This document shows, piece by piece, positions 51,157 through 58,138 of a DNA stretch of 64,000 nucleotides. The stretch is from Nitrobacter vulgaris (GTDB lineage Bacteria; Pseudomonadota; Alphaproteobacteria; Rhizobiales; Xanthobacteraceae): assembly GCF_002028545.1 (NCBI RefSeq), contig NZ_MWPQ01000040.1, positions 186,001-250,000 on the forward strand, in the 5' to 3' direction. The notes under the pieces were generated by a model, which saw only the letters and a list, made by a program, of their open reading frames with translations, was not told the origin of the DNA and ran no database searches. The position numbers were made by a program, and so were the translations under genes. Every line of letters begins with the position of its first letter. Within the stretch, counting starts at the first letter, position 1.

Positions 51157-51198
51157 TTTACACTCGATTCGCGCCGATTCGTCAACTGATACCTAAAC
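51157..51198 (-). promoter_or_regulatory. Promoter and candidate operator of the XRE gene
   Basis: On the minus strand TTGACG (51185-51180), a 17-base spacer and TGTAAA (51162-51157) form a sigma70-type promoter. A half-site GTTTAGGTAT at 51198-51189 sits just upstream of the -35. The same GTTTAGGT sequence is in the recombinase promoter at 37047-37040. Confidence 0.6.
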
Positions 51199-51217
51199 AC
51201 TTTTGGTGGATGGCGCT

Positions 51218-51355
51218 TCAGGCGGCGAGCCGAAGCTCGCGAACGTCCTCAAGAACGCGCCGGAAATCAGCGCTTGGGGCGAGGCACATTGTTCTATAAG
51301 CGTTCAGAAACGGGAGCCATTTTTCAGCGAAAAGTAGCTGATTTTGTTGTTCTTT
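51218..51355 (-). pseudogene. C-terminal scrap of an unidentified gene
   Basis: Following an in-frame stop, 45 codons read as a natural C-terminus (LLFAEKWLPFLNAYRTMCLA, then FRRVLEDVRELRLAA and stop) but there is no start. It looks like the tail of a broken gene of the type found at element borders. It contains the 17-bp repeat shared with 54968-54984. Confidence 0.4.
51311..51327 (+). repeat. 17-bp direct repeat, copy 1
   Basis: CGGGAGCCATTTTTCAG is identical to 54968-54984, 3.66 kb away and in the same orientation. Its left part resembles the att core (GGGAGCCA). The two copies bracket the 51.3-55.0 kb mosaic. Confidence 0.6.
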
Positions 51356-51653
51356 TCAAAAGATCAAAACAGCCTTCCCCGCCATCTCTCCCCGCTTTTG
51401 GAAGTAGCCCGCCACGTTTCCGAGGCAAGCCTTCGCGCGTGACTCGTACTACGCCAGCACCTCGCACCAGCGCAGTACCTTCCCACCTGTCAGCGACGCA
51501 GCCCGCTTCTTTCGGACGGCGCCGATGCCTTCCCCAAGGTTGGTGACGACGCTCCAACACCGCCCTCTTGGACGTCACCCATGCCCCAGCCGAGACTGTG
51601 TTCATCGTCGACGTCAGGTTCGGCGTCCTCGCCGGGTTCGCGGCCACAGTGCT

Positions 51654-51864
51654 CGTCTTCTAGCCGATTATTACCGAAGCAAGAGCGGCATCAGCCTGAC
51701 CGTGATGAAGAGAGCCGGCTATGATACACTTAAACGGCTCTTAGCCAGAGGCTACGTGGCCAGTGTGGATCAAGATCCAAGGCCCCAATGCCTGTCTGTA
51801 AAATCACCCCTGAAGGCGAAACGGCATGGCTTGCAGTTGCCGACCGCGAAGGAATTGATTTTTA
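51654..51864 (+). pseudogene. Frameshifted small winged-helix-like gene
   Basis: Frame 1 reads LLADYYRSKSGISLTVMKRA, GYDTLKRLLARGYVASVDQD; a second frame continues CKITPEGETAWLAVADREG and ends IDF with a TAG stop at 51862-51864. Both halves look like one small protein of the marR/transposon-regulator kind, broken near 51780-51795. No intact start is visible. Confidence 0.4.
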
Positions 51865-51898
51865 GTTGTGGCTCGACTCTTTGTTCTCGGATGTAAAA

Positions 51899-52111
51899 AT
51901 GCAAAGCGACACCGACACAATCAAATGTCCCGAATGCGGCATCGAAGCCCACGTTGAGGGCAGCGGATCGGAAAAGTCCTTCTCGTTTTCACAAGAGGAG
52001 ATGGCGCTAAAATGCAAACACAGCGGCGGCGCTATCTGCCCTAACATTCGGCAAGTGCTGGATCGGCTTAGATTCGATGTTGCGTTAGATACTAGACCTT
52101 CTCGTCCTTAG
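51899..52111 (+). CDS. Small protein with CPEC zinc-binding motif
   Basis: A 70-residue protein beginning MQSDTDTIKCPECGIEAHVE, with a later Cys pair (LKCKHSGGAICPNI), so four cysteines that could hold a zinc. No family is recognised. The ATG at 51899 is chosen because the CPEC start is immediately inside; the frame extends 11 codons upstream. No ribosome site is clear. It lies in the mosaic right of the second element. Confidence 0.45.
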   Translation: MQSDTDTIKCPECGIEAHVEGSGSEKSFSFSQEEMALKCKHSGGAICPNIRQVLDRLRFDVALDTRPSRP

Positions 52112-52282
52112 ATGGCGCAGGTGCCTCGAAGCATGATCAACGAAGATCCCGAGATTGAGAATCGTCACTCAGCGGCATCGTGGCTCGCGAGCGAAACTCA
52201 CTTCCGTTTGACCTAGATCAAGGCCAATCGTCGCCTCATGTCCCAAATCCGGGGCTAGCCGGAGGAAACAGGAAAACGTCCA

Positions 52283-52645
52283 GTGATCGGGTTCGAGCTT
52301 CTCAGCGATGCTGGCGTGCTGGTTGTGGAGCCGAAAGGCGCACTTTCGGCTGAAGATTTCCGTGAAATTTCCGGAGAGATAGACCCCTATATCCGCGAGA
52401 AAGGCAAGCTGACTGGATTGCTAATTGAGGCAGCATCCTTTCCCGGATGGGACAGTTTCGGCGCGCTTATTGAGCATTTTAGATTCGTACACGACCACCA
52501 CCGCAACATTGATCGCGTTGCCATTGTTACGGACGATGCCTTTTTGAAAATCGCCCCCACGATAGCACAACACTTTGCACATCCTGAGATTAGGGTCTTC
52601 GCCAGTGGAGAGAGGGTAAAGGCCCTCGAATGGTTACAAACCTAG
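52283..52645 (+). CDS. STAS/SpoIIAA-like domain protein
   Basis: A 120-residue soluble protein matching the SpoIIAA-like family (PF11964 type): VLVVEPKGALSAEDFREISG, IDPYIREKGKLTGLLIEAAS, FRFVHDHHRNIDRVAIVTDD and a C-terminal KALEWLQT. The fold binds small molecules or partners in regulation, and the family is common in free-living alpha- and gammaproteobacteria. The start is GTG 52283 with CCGGAGGAAACAGG upstream. It is a free-standing gene. Confidence 0.7.
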   Translation: MIGFELLSDAGVLVVEPKGALSAEDFREISGEIDPYIREKGKLTGLLIEAASFPGWDSFGALIEHFRFVHDHHRNIDRVAIVTDDAFLKIAPTIAQHFAHPEIRVFASGERVKALEWLQT

Positions 52646-53313
52646 CCCCGTAACTTCATCTGTTATCGCAATCTACCTATGTTTGCGACGCTATATTTGG
52701 CGAGAAGCCGCCGCCGATCTGTAACCCGGAAGGTAAGAAGGGGCGCAATTGGGAAAGCGGAAACTGGCGAAGGATCCGGTAAAAGCAAAAAGACCCAGCC
52801 GCTGGTTAAGGCAGCCGGGTCAGTCCAGAGGAGAAACAGGGCCCAGGGCGGGCCCGTAGCGTAAGCATTATTCAAGCATCACTTTCAGGCGCATTATTTG
52901 ATCTAGCGCAATGCGGCAGTCACATCGTCGTCAACCCCACCTCCAGTATCAAACCCCGGGGAACAACTTTGCTTCGGCTGTATTGAATCACAGGAACGGG
53001 TTGACCCACAGCTTCATGATCCCCGAACCCGAATTGGCCCGCCGCGTCTTCTCACCACTGGCGGGCCTTTTTGCAGGCCCAACTCAGTCTCAGCGTTCCC
53101 GCTTAGATCCTCAGCGCCGGCATGAGCTGCAACCGGCCAGCGCGTGGCTGCCGTCGTCTGACGGGGTTTTGTATCGGCTGCCCTTAGCCAGCCGCATAGA
53201 CAGGCGAGGACTGGTGCGTGCAAAAACGAGCGGCGTGGATGACCGCGGCAACACACAAATAAGCAACCGGAAAACCATATCGCCCGGTCGATCCATTAGT
53301 CGGCCAAACAGAT
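52646..53313. other. Intergenic stretch with a terminator hairpin
   Basis: No gene is supported. A hairpin at 53036-53072 followed by T5 looks like a terminator though no gene ends just before it, so an unannotated transcript of about 100-150 nt upstream (from around 52900) is possible. Other frames are non-coding. Confidence 0.35.
53036..53072 (+). terminator. Rho-independent terminator-like hairpin
   Basis: GGCCCGCC (53036-53043) and GGCGGGCC (53060-53067) form a perfect 8-bp stem around a 16-base loop, then TTTTT. No protein gene lies upstream on this strand within 390 bp, so it may end a small RNA. Confidence 0.55.
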
Positions 53314-53487
53314 TCAGCTTGTTCCGGTCGCCTGGGATCCTGCGTCACCGGGACGAAGTTTTGCCGCCGCCTTAAGAGCCTCGATCCGCGCCGGACCGCT
53401 CGGCAGTTTGTGGGCTGCATCAATGGCCTGGATAGCTCGCGTTTCGCGCTCCAACACGTCGTCCGGAAATGGTTCCCGCTTTTTCAT
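53314..53487 (-). CDS. Small acidic/basic protein (57 residues)
   Basis: Reads MKKREPFPDDVLERETRAIQ, then AIDAAHKLPSGPARIEALKA. GAGGA lies 8 bases before the ATG at 53487. The pattern (FPxDVxERExRAxxAIxxA, PSGPARxEALK) recalls small conserved hypothetical proteins of Bradyrhizobium relatives, of unknown function. It is shorter than common gene-finder limits. Confidence 0.55.
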   Translation of the reverse strand: MKKREPFPDDVLERETRAIQAIDAAHKLPSGPARIEALKAAAKLRPGDAGSQATGTS

Positions 53488-53686
53488 GATACCATTCCTC
53501 GAATTGCATCGGCTGGATAAACCACGCGGCCCAGAAACGTTCCGCCAGCCACGCCGGCGCCGAGCGCCTATATGGCCCGCGCCCTAAATGGAAGGACGTC
53601 GAACAGCGATTGTTAGATGACAGCTGTCGTCAGCAGCGGACGGAGCGTCGCTCGACGATGCTTTTAGATTAATAGCCGTGGGGCTT

Positions 53687-53767
53687 TCATCGGTAAGCCA
53701 TACTTAGGGTGAAAACCAGAAAGACCGCGACTAGACCTCCAGCAACGAGAACCCGATTAAGTAACAT
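53687..53767 (-). CDS. 26-residue hydrophobic small protein
   Basis: One transmembrane helix: MLLNRVLVAGGLVAVFLVFT plus a short polar end. A strong ribosome site AGGAGG lies 9 bases before the ATG at 53767, and the stop is at 53687-53689. Single-helix proteins of this size act as subunits or regulators of membrane complexes; here nothing adjacent suggests a partner. Confidence 0.45.
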   Translation of the reverse strand: MLLNRVLVAGGLVAVFLVFTLSMAYR

Positions 53768-54576
53768 GACTTTGGGCCTCCTAAGATTAGGATCGCACCC
53801 TTTAGATACATACTTGAACGCCATTCACGACTTCGAGGGACTGATTATTTGCCTGGCGGTCGCCGTCCAAATTGATTCAGATCAACCGATGCGCCATTCG
53901 CAATGCTCCGGGCTTCATCCGAGGTCAGGTGATTATGGGCGAAACGAACGCCTTGAAGATCGTTTCGGCAAGGCACGTAAGCGACCAGCACACCTTTCGC
54001 ACATCACTGACGACGAAAGGCCTGCACCCTTCCTGTGTACGCTCCAATGCCGTGGGAAACGCAGTTTGGGCGGCTTGACCAAAGAGAACAAAATGAGAAC
54101 TATGTCCTAGACAGTCAAGCCGGAAAAAGCGAGCGGAGCGCTTTTCCCGAGCGAAGCATCTGATGTGACAGCAGCGGAATTTTCTGAAAAACGAAACCCG
54201 TGTTCGAGCGGCCACGGCAGCTATGCTGATTGCTCAAATGCAATTGGGACATCGGCCGCCGACGCCGCCCTCCTCTTCACCATCGCTCCCGCCTAACCGC
54301 GACGAGCCGGAAACCTGCCGCTCTAGTCGCCAAGCCCAAGTCGATCGACGTGGGCATGATGGGCTCACCGGCTTTTTCGCCAACGCGCGCTGCATCTGGC
54401 GCGTGTCGTCCGAGGTCAAATAGAACCTGTTGTTAAGCGTCTAACATTAATCTTTTCTCCGTTATCTGCCGCCACTGCGGGTCTATTCACCGCGCTTACA
54501 GGGACTTTGATTGGTTCTTTGTTTACCTGCGGACGGCGCAGAGGCAGGTCTGCTGCAGGGCTGAGGGCATCCGAAA
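53768..54576. other. Intergenic stretch, no supported gene
   Basis: Overlapping short frames on both strands between 53870 and 54215 have no motif, and no start with a ribosome site was found. Upstream of 54577 the sequence holds the promoter region of the small exported protein; no clear boxes were identified. Confidence 0.35.
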
Positions 54577-54855
54577 ATGAGACAGTTTTTCTTAAGTGCG
54601 ATTGCGCTGATTATCAGCGCAACGCTCGCGCATTCACAGGAATTTTCAGTTGCACAGACCGACGATGTCGATGCCATGCCTTGTTCTATCTTTCTGGACG
54701 ACTCATCTTTCATCTCACTGAAAGAGGGTGCGTCCTTAAGCTTCTCTGTACAACCGACCAACAACGCTGAACTATTCAACAGGCTTGCTGAACGAATGAG
54801 CCGATGCAGATCCGGAATCGCAGATGTGGCCGCACGAGCCGAAGCTGCTCAGTAA
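54577..54855 (+). CDS. Small exported protein (92 residues)
   Basis: A signal peptide (MRQFFLSAIALIISATLAHS, cleavage near HSQ) precedes a 70-residue mature part with two cysteines (MPCSIF and SRCRSG) that could form a disulfide. ASLSFSVQPTNNAELFNRLA is the only natural-looking segment. No family is recognised. It lies immediately left of the third att-like site, on the opposite strand from its right-hand neighbour. Confidence 0.5.
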   Translation: MRQFFLSAIALIISATLAHSQEFSVAQTDDVDAMPCSIFLDDSSFISLKEGASLSFSVQPTNNAELFNRLAERMSRCRSGIADVAARAEAAQ

Positions 54856-54960
54856 CGTTCCTCGACATCCATTCTTGTCGATCGCGTCCGTCACCTGGAC
54901 CATGTTCGGCGTGGCGCGTGTCAAGGCAATACACATTGCCAAGATGGACAAGGAATAAAA

Positions 54961-54976
54961 TCCAGCCCGGGAGCCA
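54961..54976 (+). repeat. Third, imperfect att core
   Basis: TCCAGCCCGGGAGCCA differs from the tRNA-Asn att core only by one missing G. Same orientation as the other two copies. It probably marks an old right-hand boundary, next to a serine-recombinase scrap, and is followed by the 17-bp repeat also found at 51311-51327. Confidence 0.55.
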
Positions 54977-54999
54977 TTTTTCAGACCAGCGCGTTCCCT

Positions 55000-55047
55000 T
55001 CGAACCAGCCGACATAAAGCCGGTTGCGCAGGACCGTGTGGATGCCT
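55000..55047 (-). pseudogene. Scrap of a second serine-recombinase gene
   Basis: The minus strand reads GIHTVLRNRLYVGWFEGNALV, which parallels TVHTILRNRLYTGWFEW of the intact recombinase (36281-36327). DNA identity over about 45 bases is high but with several differences, so it is a related, not identical, gene. The fragment ends at a TGA and abuts the att-like site. Confidence 0.65.
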
Positions 55048-55048
55048 T

Positions 55049-55555
55049 CTAGATTTTCCGGCTGTCATAGGCCCAATGCAAGAGCGCCTGCCGTTGGCGT
55101 GGCCGGCACATGGGATCGCCCGGCTCGCGATGCTTCCTGACTTGAGAGACATGCCGCCGCATCGCCTTCCAGCGGCCGATCTGGCGCGCGTCCTCGTCCG
55201 GCATGCGCCGTCCAATGTAATAGCGGCAATACCACTGAAACCAACCACGCGGGTCGTCGGGATGAATCCAGCCTTTCCTTCGCCAGACCGAAAGCGGCTG
55301 ACTGGCATCGACGCCGAAATAATTGAGCGAACAATCGCGGCCCGAGGGTGAAAGCTTGGCCCGCGCGAACCAGTTCGCGGGAAACTCGTCCCGGCAATCG
55401 GTCAGATATTTGCCGCAAAACACGCCGAGTTCGAGCATCTGCTTCGGCGTGAGTTCGGGCCGGAAGGCAGGATCGAAATTACGGCCGGACGGTGCCATCA
55501 ACCGATAGCGATAGCCGCTCTGCATCCGATCGTTGACGGTGATGACCCGGCCCAT
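55049..55555 (-). CDS. Conserved hypothetical protein (168 residues)
   Basis: A 168-residue soluble protein: MGRVITVNDRMQSGYRYRLM, FDPAFRPELTPKQMLELGVF, then SVWRRKGWIHPDDPRGWFQW, CRYYIGRRMPDEDARQIGRW. It is rich in aromatic and charged residues and has a Cys pair near the end (GDPMCRPRQRQALLHWAYDSRK). I recall homologues in alphaproteobacteria, often next to tspO; no function is known. It starts 4 bp after the tspO stop, so they form an operon. Its stop abuts the recombinase scrap. Confidence 0.7.
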   Translation of the reverse strand: MGRVITVNDRMQSGYRYRLMAPSGRNFDPAFRPELTPKQMLELGVFCGKYLTDCRDEFPANWFARAKLSPSGRDCSLNYFGVDASQPLSVWRRKGWIHPDDPRGWFQWYCRYYIGRRMPDEDARQIGRWKAMRRHVSQVRKHREPGDPMCRPRQRQALLHWAYDSRKI

Positions 55556-55559
55556 TCGG

Positions 55560-56012
55560 TCAGTTCAGCGCAAAAAGCGAAGCGTTGAGGAGCGAGGCGA
55601 AGGCAACCCACGCGGCATAGGGCACGAACAGCCATGCCGCAACCCGATCCAGCCGCCATGCCGTGGCGATAAAGGCGAAAATGGCGGCGAGCAGCAAAAG
55701 GATTATGACGAGCGCGATCCCGATCTGGTGAGCAGCGAAGAAGACCGGAGACCATATGAAATTCAAAGCGAGCTGTCCCCACCAAAGCCGCATCGGCCAC
55801 CCACAAGCATCGGCGTGCCATACGCGCCAGCCGGCGATCGCGATGAGGATGTAGAGGACGGTCCAGACCGGCGCGAACAGCCAATTGGGTGGATTGAATG
55901 ACGGCTTGGCAAGGCCAGCATACCATGCGCCCGGCATGGTCAGAAAGCCGATAACCAAACCGCCACCGACCACGAGAACGAGGAACAAAATCAGCCGAAG
56001 GGCACGGTTCAT
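55560..56012 (-). CDS. tspO: TspO/MBR-family membrane protein
   Basis: A 150-residue integral membrane protein with five transmembrane helices. Family marks: LAKPSFNPPNWLFAPVWTVL (the PSFxPPxWxFxPVWTxLY signature) and the tryptophan-rich WWGQLALNFIWSPVFFA helix. TspO proteins bind porphyrins and tetrapyrroles and modulate photosynthesis or stress genes in Rhodobacter and relatives. The transport substrate here is unknown. First gene of a two-gene operon on the minus strand; about 300 bp without genes precede it. Confidence 0.88.
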   Translation of the reverse strand: MNRALRLILFLVLVVGGGLVIGFLTMPGAWYAGLAKPSFNPPNWLFAPVWTVLYILIAIAGWRVWHADACGWPMRLWWGQLALNFIWSPVFFAAHQIGIALVIILLLLAAIFAFIATAWRLDRVAAWLFVPYAAWVAFASLLNASLFALN

Positions 56013-56323
56013 CTAGAATTTCCGTTACTCACCGTCCGACGAGTCTTACTGGTGAGTGATAGTTTCGTGAGCCCACTTATCATCGGCTTTGGCGTTCCGG
56101 CATCGGACACCAAACACCGCCATGAAACTCTGCCAGTACACGAGACCTCGGGAAAGTTATGATGTGCCATTCGATAGGCGTGACCCGTCGGAGCTTTCGT
56201 CGCATAACTCACGTCTTACAACGCCGTCGCCTTCATGCACGAAAAACTTCAGTCCTTTACACGTTCCGTTGGCGGGCATGAGATTTCAACCTTGTTCTTC
56301 AGCACATAGCATAGGAGATTTAA

Positions 56324-56566
56324 ATGGCAGAAGAAAACCTTGAGAACGAAGCTGAAAGTTCTGCAATCGCAGCATTCACGCTGGCTCAGTTCGCGTTCTG
56401 GGGTCTTATCGAGAGCGGAATTATCTCAACTGAGAAGGCGTCGGATATGCTGGAACAAGGAATAGCAGCGCATTCCAAAGGAGATTTGACCAACCGGAAG
56501 GCGGCGCAAATGCTGCAAACCATCCTCGACATGGTGCAGCGAGATAAAAGGTCACCGGTAAACTAG
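56324..56566 (+). CDS. Small helical protein (80 residues)
   Basis: MAEENLENEAESSAIAAFTL, QFAFWGLIESGIISTEKASD, MLEQGIAAHSKGDLTNRKAA: three amphipathic helices, acidic start. GGAG lies 8 bases before the ATG. The pattern of a Phe/Trp helix then a KGDL turn recalls small conserved proteins of this bacterial group; function unknown. Confidence 0.6.
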   Translation: MAEENLENEAESSAIAAFTLAQFAFWGLIESGIISTEKASDMLEQGIAAHSKGDLTNRKAAQMLQTILDMVQRDKRSPVN

Positions 56567-56753
56567 GTCACCCCCGCGTCAAGCGGATGCGGATGCGCAC
56601 ATTCTTCGCAATGGGTCGAAACTCTGGTTCCGACTACATTGAGTGAGCGTCTTTTTGATCGAACATGATCCTGCCCAAAAAGCCGGTTTCCATTGGGATC
56701 ATGATCTAGATAGAGCACCGTTTGTCGCGCAGCACCTAACAACATTTATCAAG

Positions 56754-56993
56754 ATGTCCATGTCATCAAACATCGAACCGCTTGCCCGAGCGATGGCTGA
56801 ACGAATCTGCCGGTCTCACCAGATGACTGAATCGGAAATTCAGGGGTGGGTGGACCGCCACTGGGAGATCGCAGCCGCAATGCTGGAGTCCGGCGCCATG
56901 GACGAAAGGGGCGAATGGCAACCCGGGCAGGATTGGCGACGCGGACTGGAAGCATACCGCGAGCGACTGGCTGCGAAGCATGAGATCCGATAA
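56754..56993 (+). CDS. Small protein (79 residues)
   Basis: A soluble, helical protein: LARAMAERICRSHQMTESEI, QGWVDRHWEIAAAMLESGAM, then WRRGLEAYRERLAAKHEIR. Trp/Arg-rich. The ATG at 56754 (MSMSSN) is chosen over the in-frame upstream start because the earlier 37 codons look non-coding. No ribosome site is clear. Family unknown. Confidence 0.5.
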   Translation: MSMSSNIEPLARAMAERICRSHQMTESEIQGWVDRHWEIAAAMLESGAMDERGEWQPGQDWRRGLEAYRERLAAKHEIR

Positions 56994-57088
56994 AATCTCG
57001 CTTCCACCCCTCTCGACTCCTCACGCAAGAAAAGGGCATGATCGGGATCTGGGCGCCTTTTCCCTTCGTCCTATCCGAGGGTCTCCCG

Positions 57089-57301
57089 ATGGACGTATTG
57101 AATTTCCCCGATCAACTGAGCATCGTTACGGTAAAGGCTTCACGCCCTTTGATCCGGCCTGATGGTCGCTACGCGATAGAACTGGCGACGACCGAACTTG
57201 GCTCCATCGCGTTCGAGGTAGATGAGCAAGCACTTTTCGCCTTGCGTCAGGCTATAGGTGAGATCGAGACGGAAATGAAACGGAGGCCCGGAAGGGCCTG
57301 A
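57089..57301 (+). CDS. Small protein (70 residues)
   Basis: Reads MDVLNFPDQLSIVTVKASRP, LELATTELGSIAFEVDEQAL in outline (IELATTELGSIAFEVDEQAL) and LRQAIGEIETEMKRR: a beta hairpin-like first half and a helical second half. GAGGG precedes the ATG at 57089. It resembles small hypothetical proteins found in many Rhizobiales islands. Function unknown. Confidence 0.5.
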   Translation: MDVLNFPDQLSIVTVKASRPLIRPDGRYAIELATTELGSIAFEVDEQALFALRQAIGEIETEMKRRPGRA

Positions 57302-57373
57302 TTCAACCACCCGAGGCTGTTACCCTCGTGGAGCATACGGTTCATCAATTCCCGGATCCTCACCTAACAAATA

Positions 57374-57550
57374 TCAGGCCTTCCAGATCTTTTCGGCTTG
57401 CAGCGGCAGTTCCTGCTGCCAGACATTGCTCGTATGGGTCGCCCCATGATCGTTTTTCTGAACAGCCGCGATCAGCGCGTTGAGGCCTAGCAATGTTGCG
57501 ACGATGAGAATGACTGCCAACACAATTTTAATCTTCATTTCGCTGTTCAT
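57374..57550 (-). CDS. Small single-pass membrane protein (58 residues)
   Basis: MNSEMKIKIVLAVILIVATL begins with a short polar end and a long hydrophobic helix (to residue 30), then a polar part containing HTSNVWQQELPLQAEKIW. AGAGGA lies 12 bases before the ATG at 57550. Too short for usual gene calling. No partner visible. Confidence 0.55.
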   Translation of the reverse strand: MNSEMKIKIVLAVILIVATLLGLNALIAAVQKNDHGATHTSNVWQQELPLQAEKIWKA

Positions 57551-57774
57551 GTCGTTTTTTCCTCTCTAACAACCGGAAACCGTGCGCCAAATGGAAATGA
57601 GCGCACATGCGTTGAATGTGCGGTGAGGTAGGCTGATTTTGGGATCGCTGTCGATAAGCGGGGCACCGGAGCAGGCATTCCAGACATTATGCTGTTTTCC
57701 GACGCTTCGCGACGGATTTTATCGCCGCACACCAATCGTCCAGGCTTTGAGCATTCCGCCCTGCGCCCCCTCCC

Positions 57775-58098
57775 ATGGCGAGTCGGCCACCATTCGATTT
57801 TGCGGCCTTCTTTAACGAACGCGCAATATTTATGCAGAAAGATTCCATGATAGAGGAGCCATGGAACGTGAGCGACACACGCGATTTCAAGAGCACCGGA
57901 CTGCATCGCTTTTCCCGAGCATCCACCCGCTCGCTTGCGCAAACGTCATCCCGCCTTGCCCATTGGCCACCGCCTTTCCGCAGCACGGCCGCAAAGCCGA
58001 AGATCGTCCGGCATACCCCGGATGAGAAGCCACAGCGGGCGAAGCCGCGCGGCTGGCGCCTCACGCGGGCTATATTCTCCGAATTCGAAGACGAGTGA
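57775..58098 (+). CDS. Possible 107-residue protein near glmU
   Basis: Begins MASRPPFDFAAFFNERAIFM; the C-terminal part (HTPDEKPQRAKPRGWRLTRA, FSEFEDE) looks protein-like. An opposing minus-strand frame is also open, so the coding strand is uncertain. Low confidence; if real it is convergent with glmU, ending 41 bp from its stop. No known family. Confidence 0.3.
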   Translation: MASRPPFDFAAFFNERAIFMQKDSMIEEPWNVSDTRDFKSTGLHRFSRASTRSLAQTSSRLAHWPPPFRSTAAKPKIVRHTPDEKPQRAKPRGWRLTRAIFSEFEDE

Positions 58099-58138
58099 AT
58101 CTTCGGTTCTCCGGGGCCTGCTCGCCGTGGCTCCTTCT

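Noticed and set aside
52679-52864. 61-codon basic frame after the STAS gene
   Set aside because: Low-complexity basic composition and no ribosome site; it looks like non-coding sequence.
53709-54110. 133-codon plus-strand frame
   Set aside because: No ribosome site or family pattern; several alternative frames are open over the same bases, so no coding strand is favoured.
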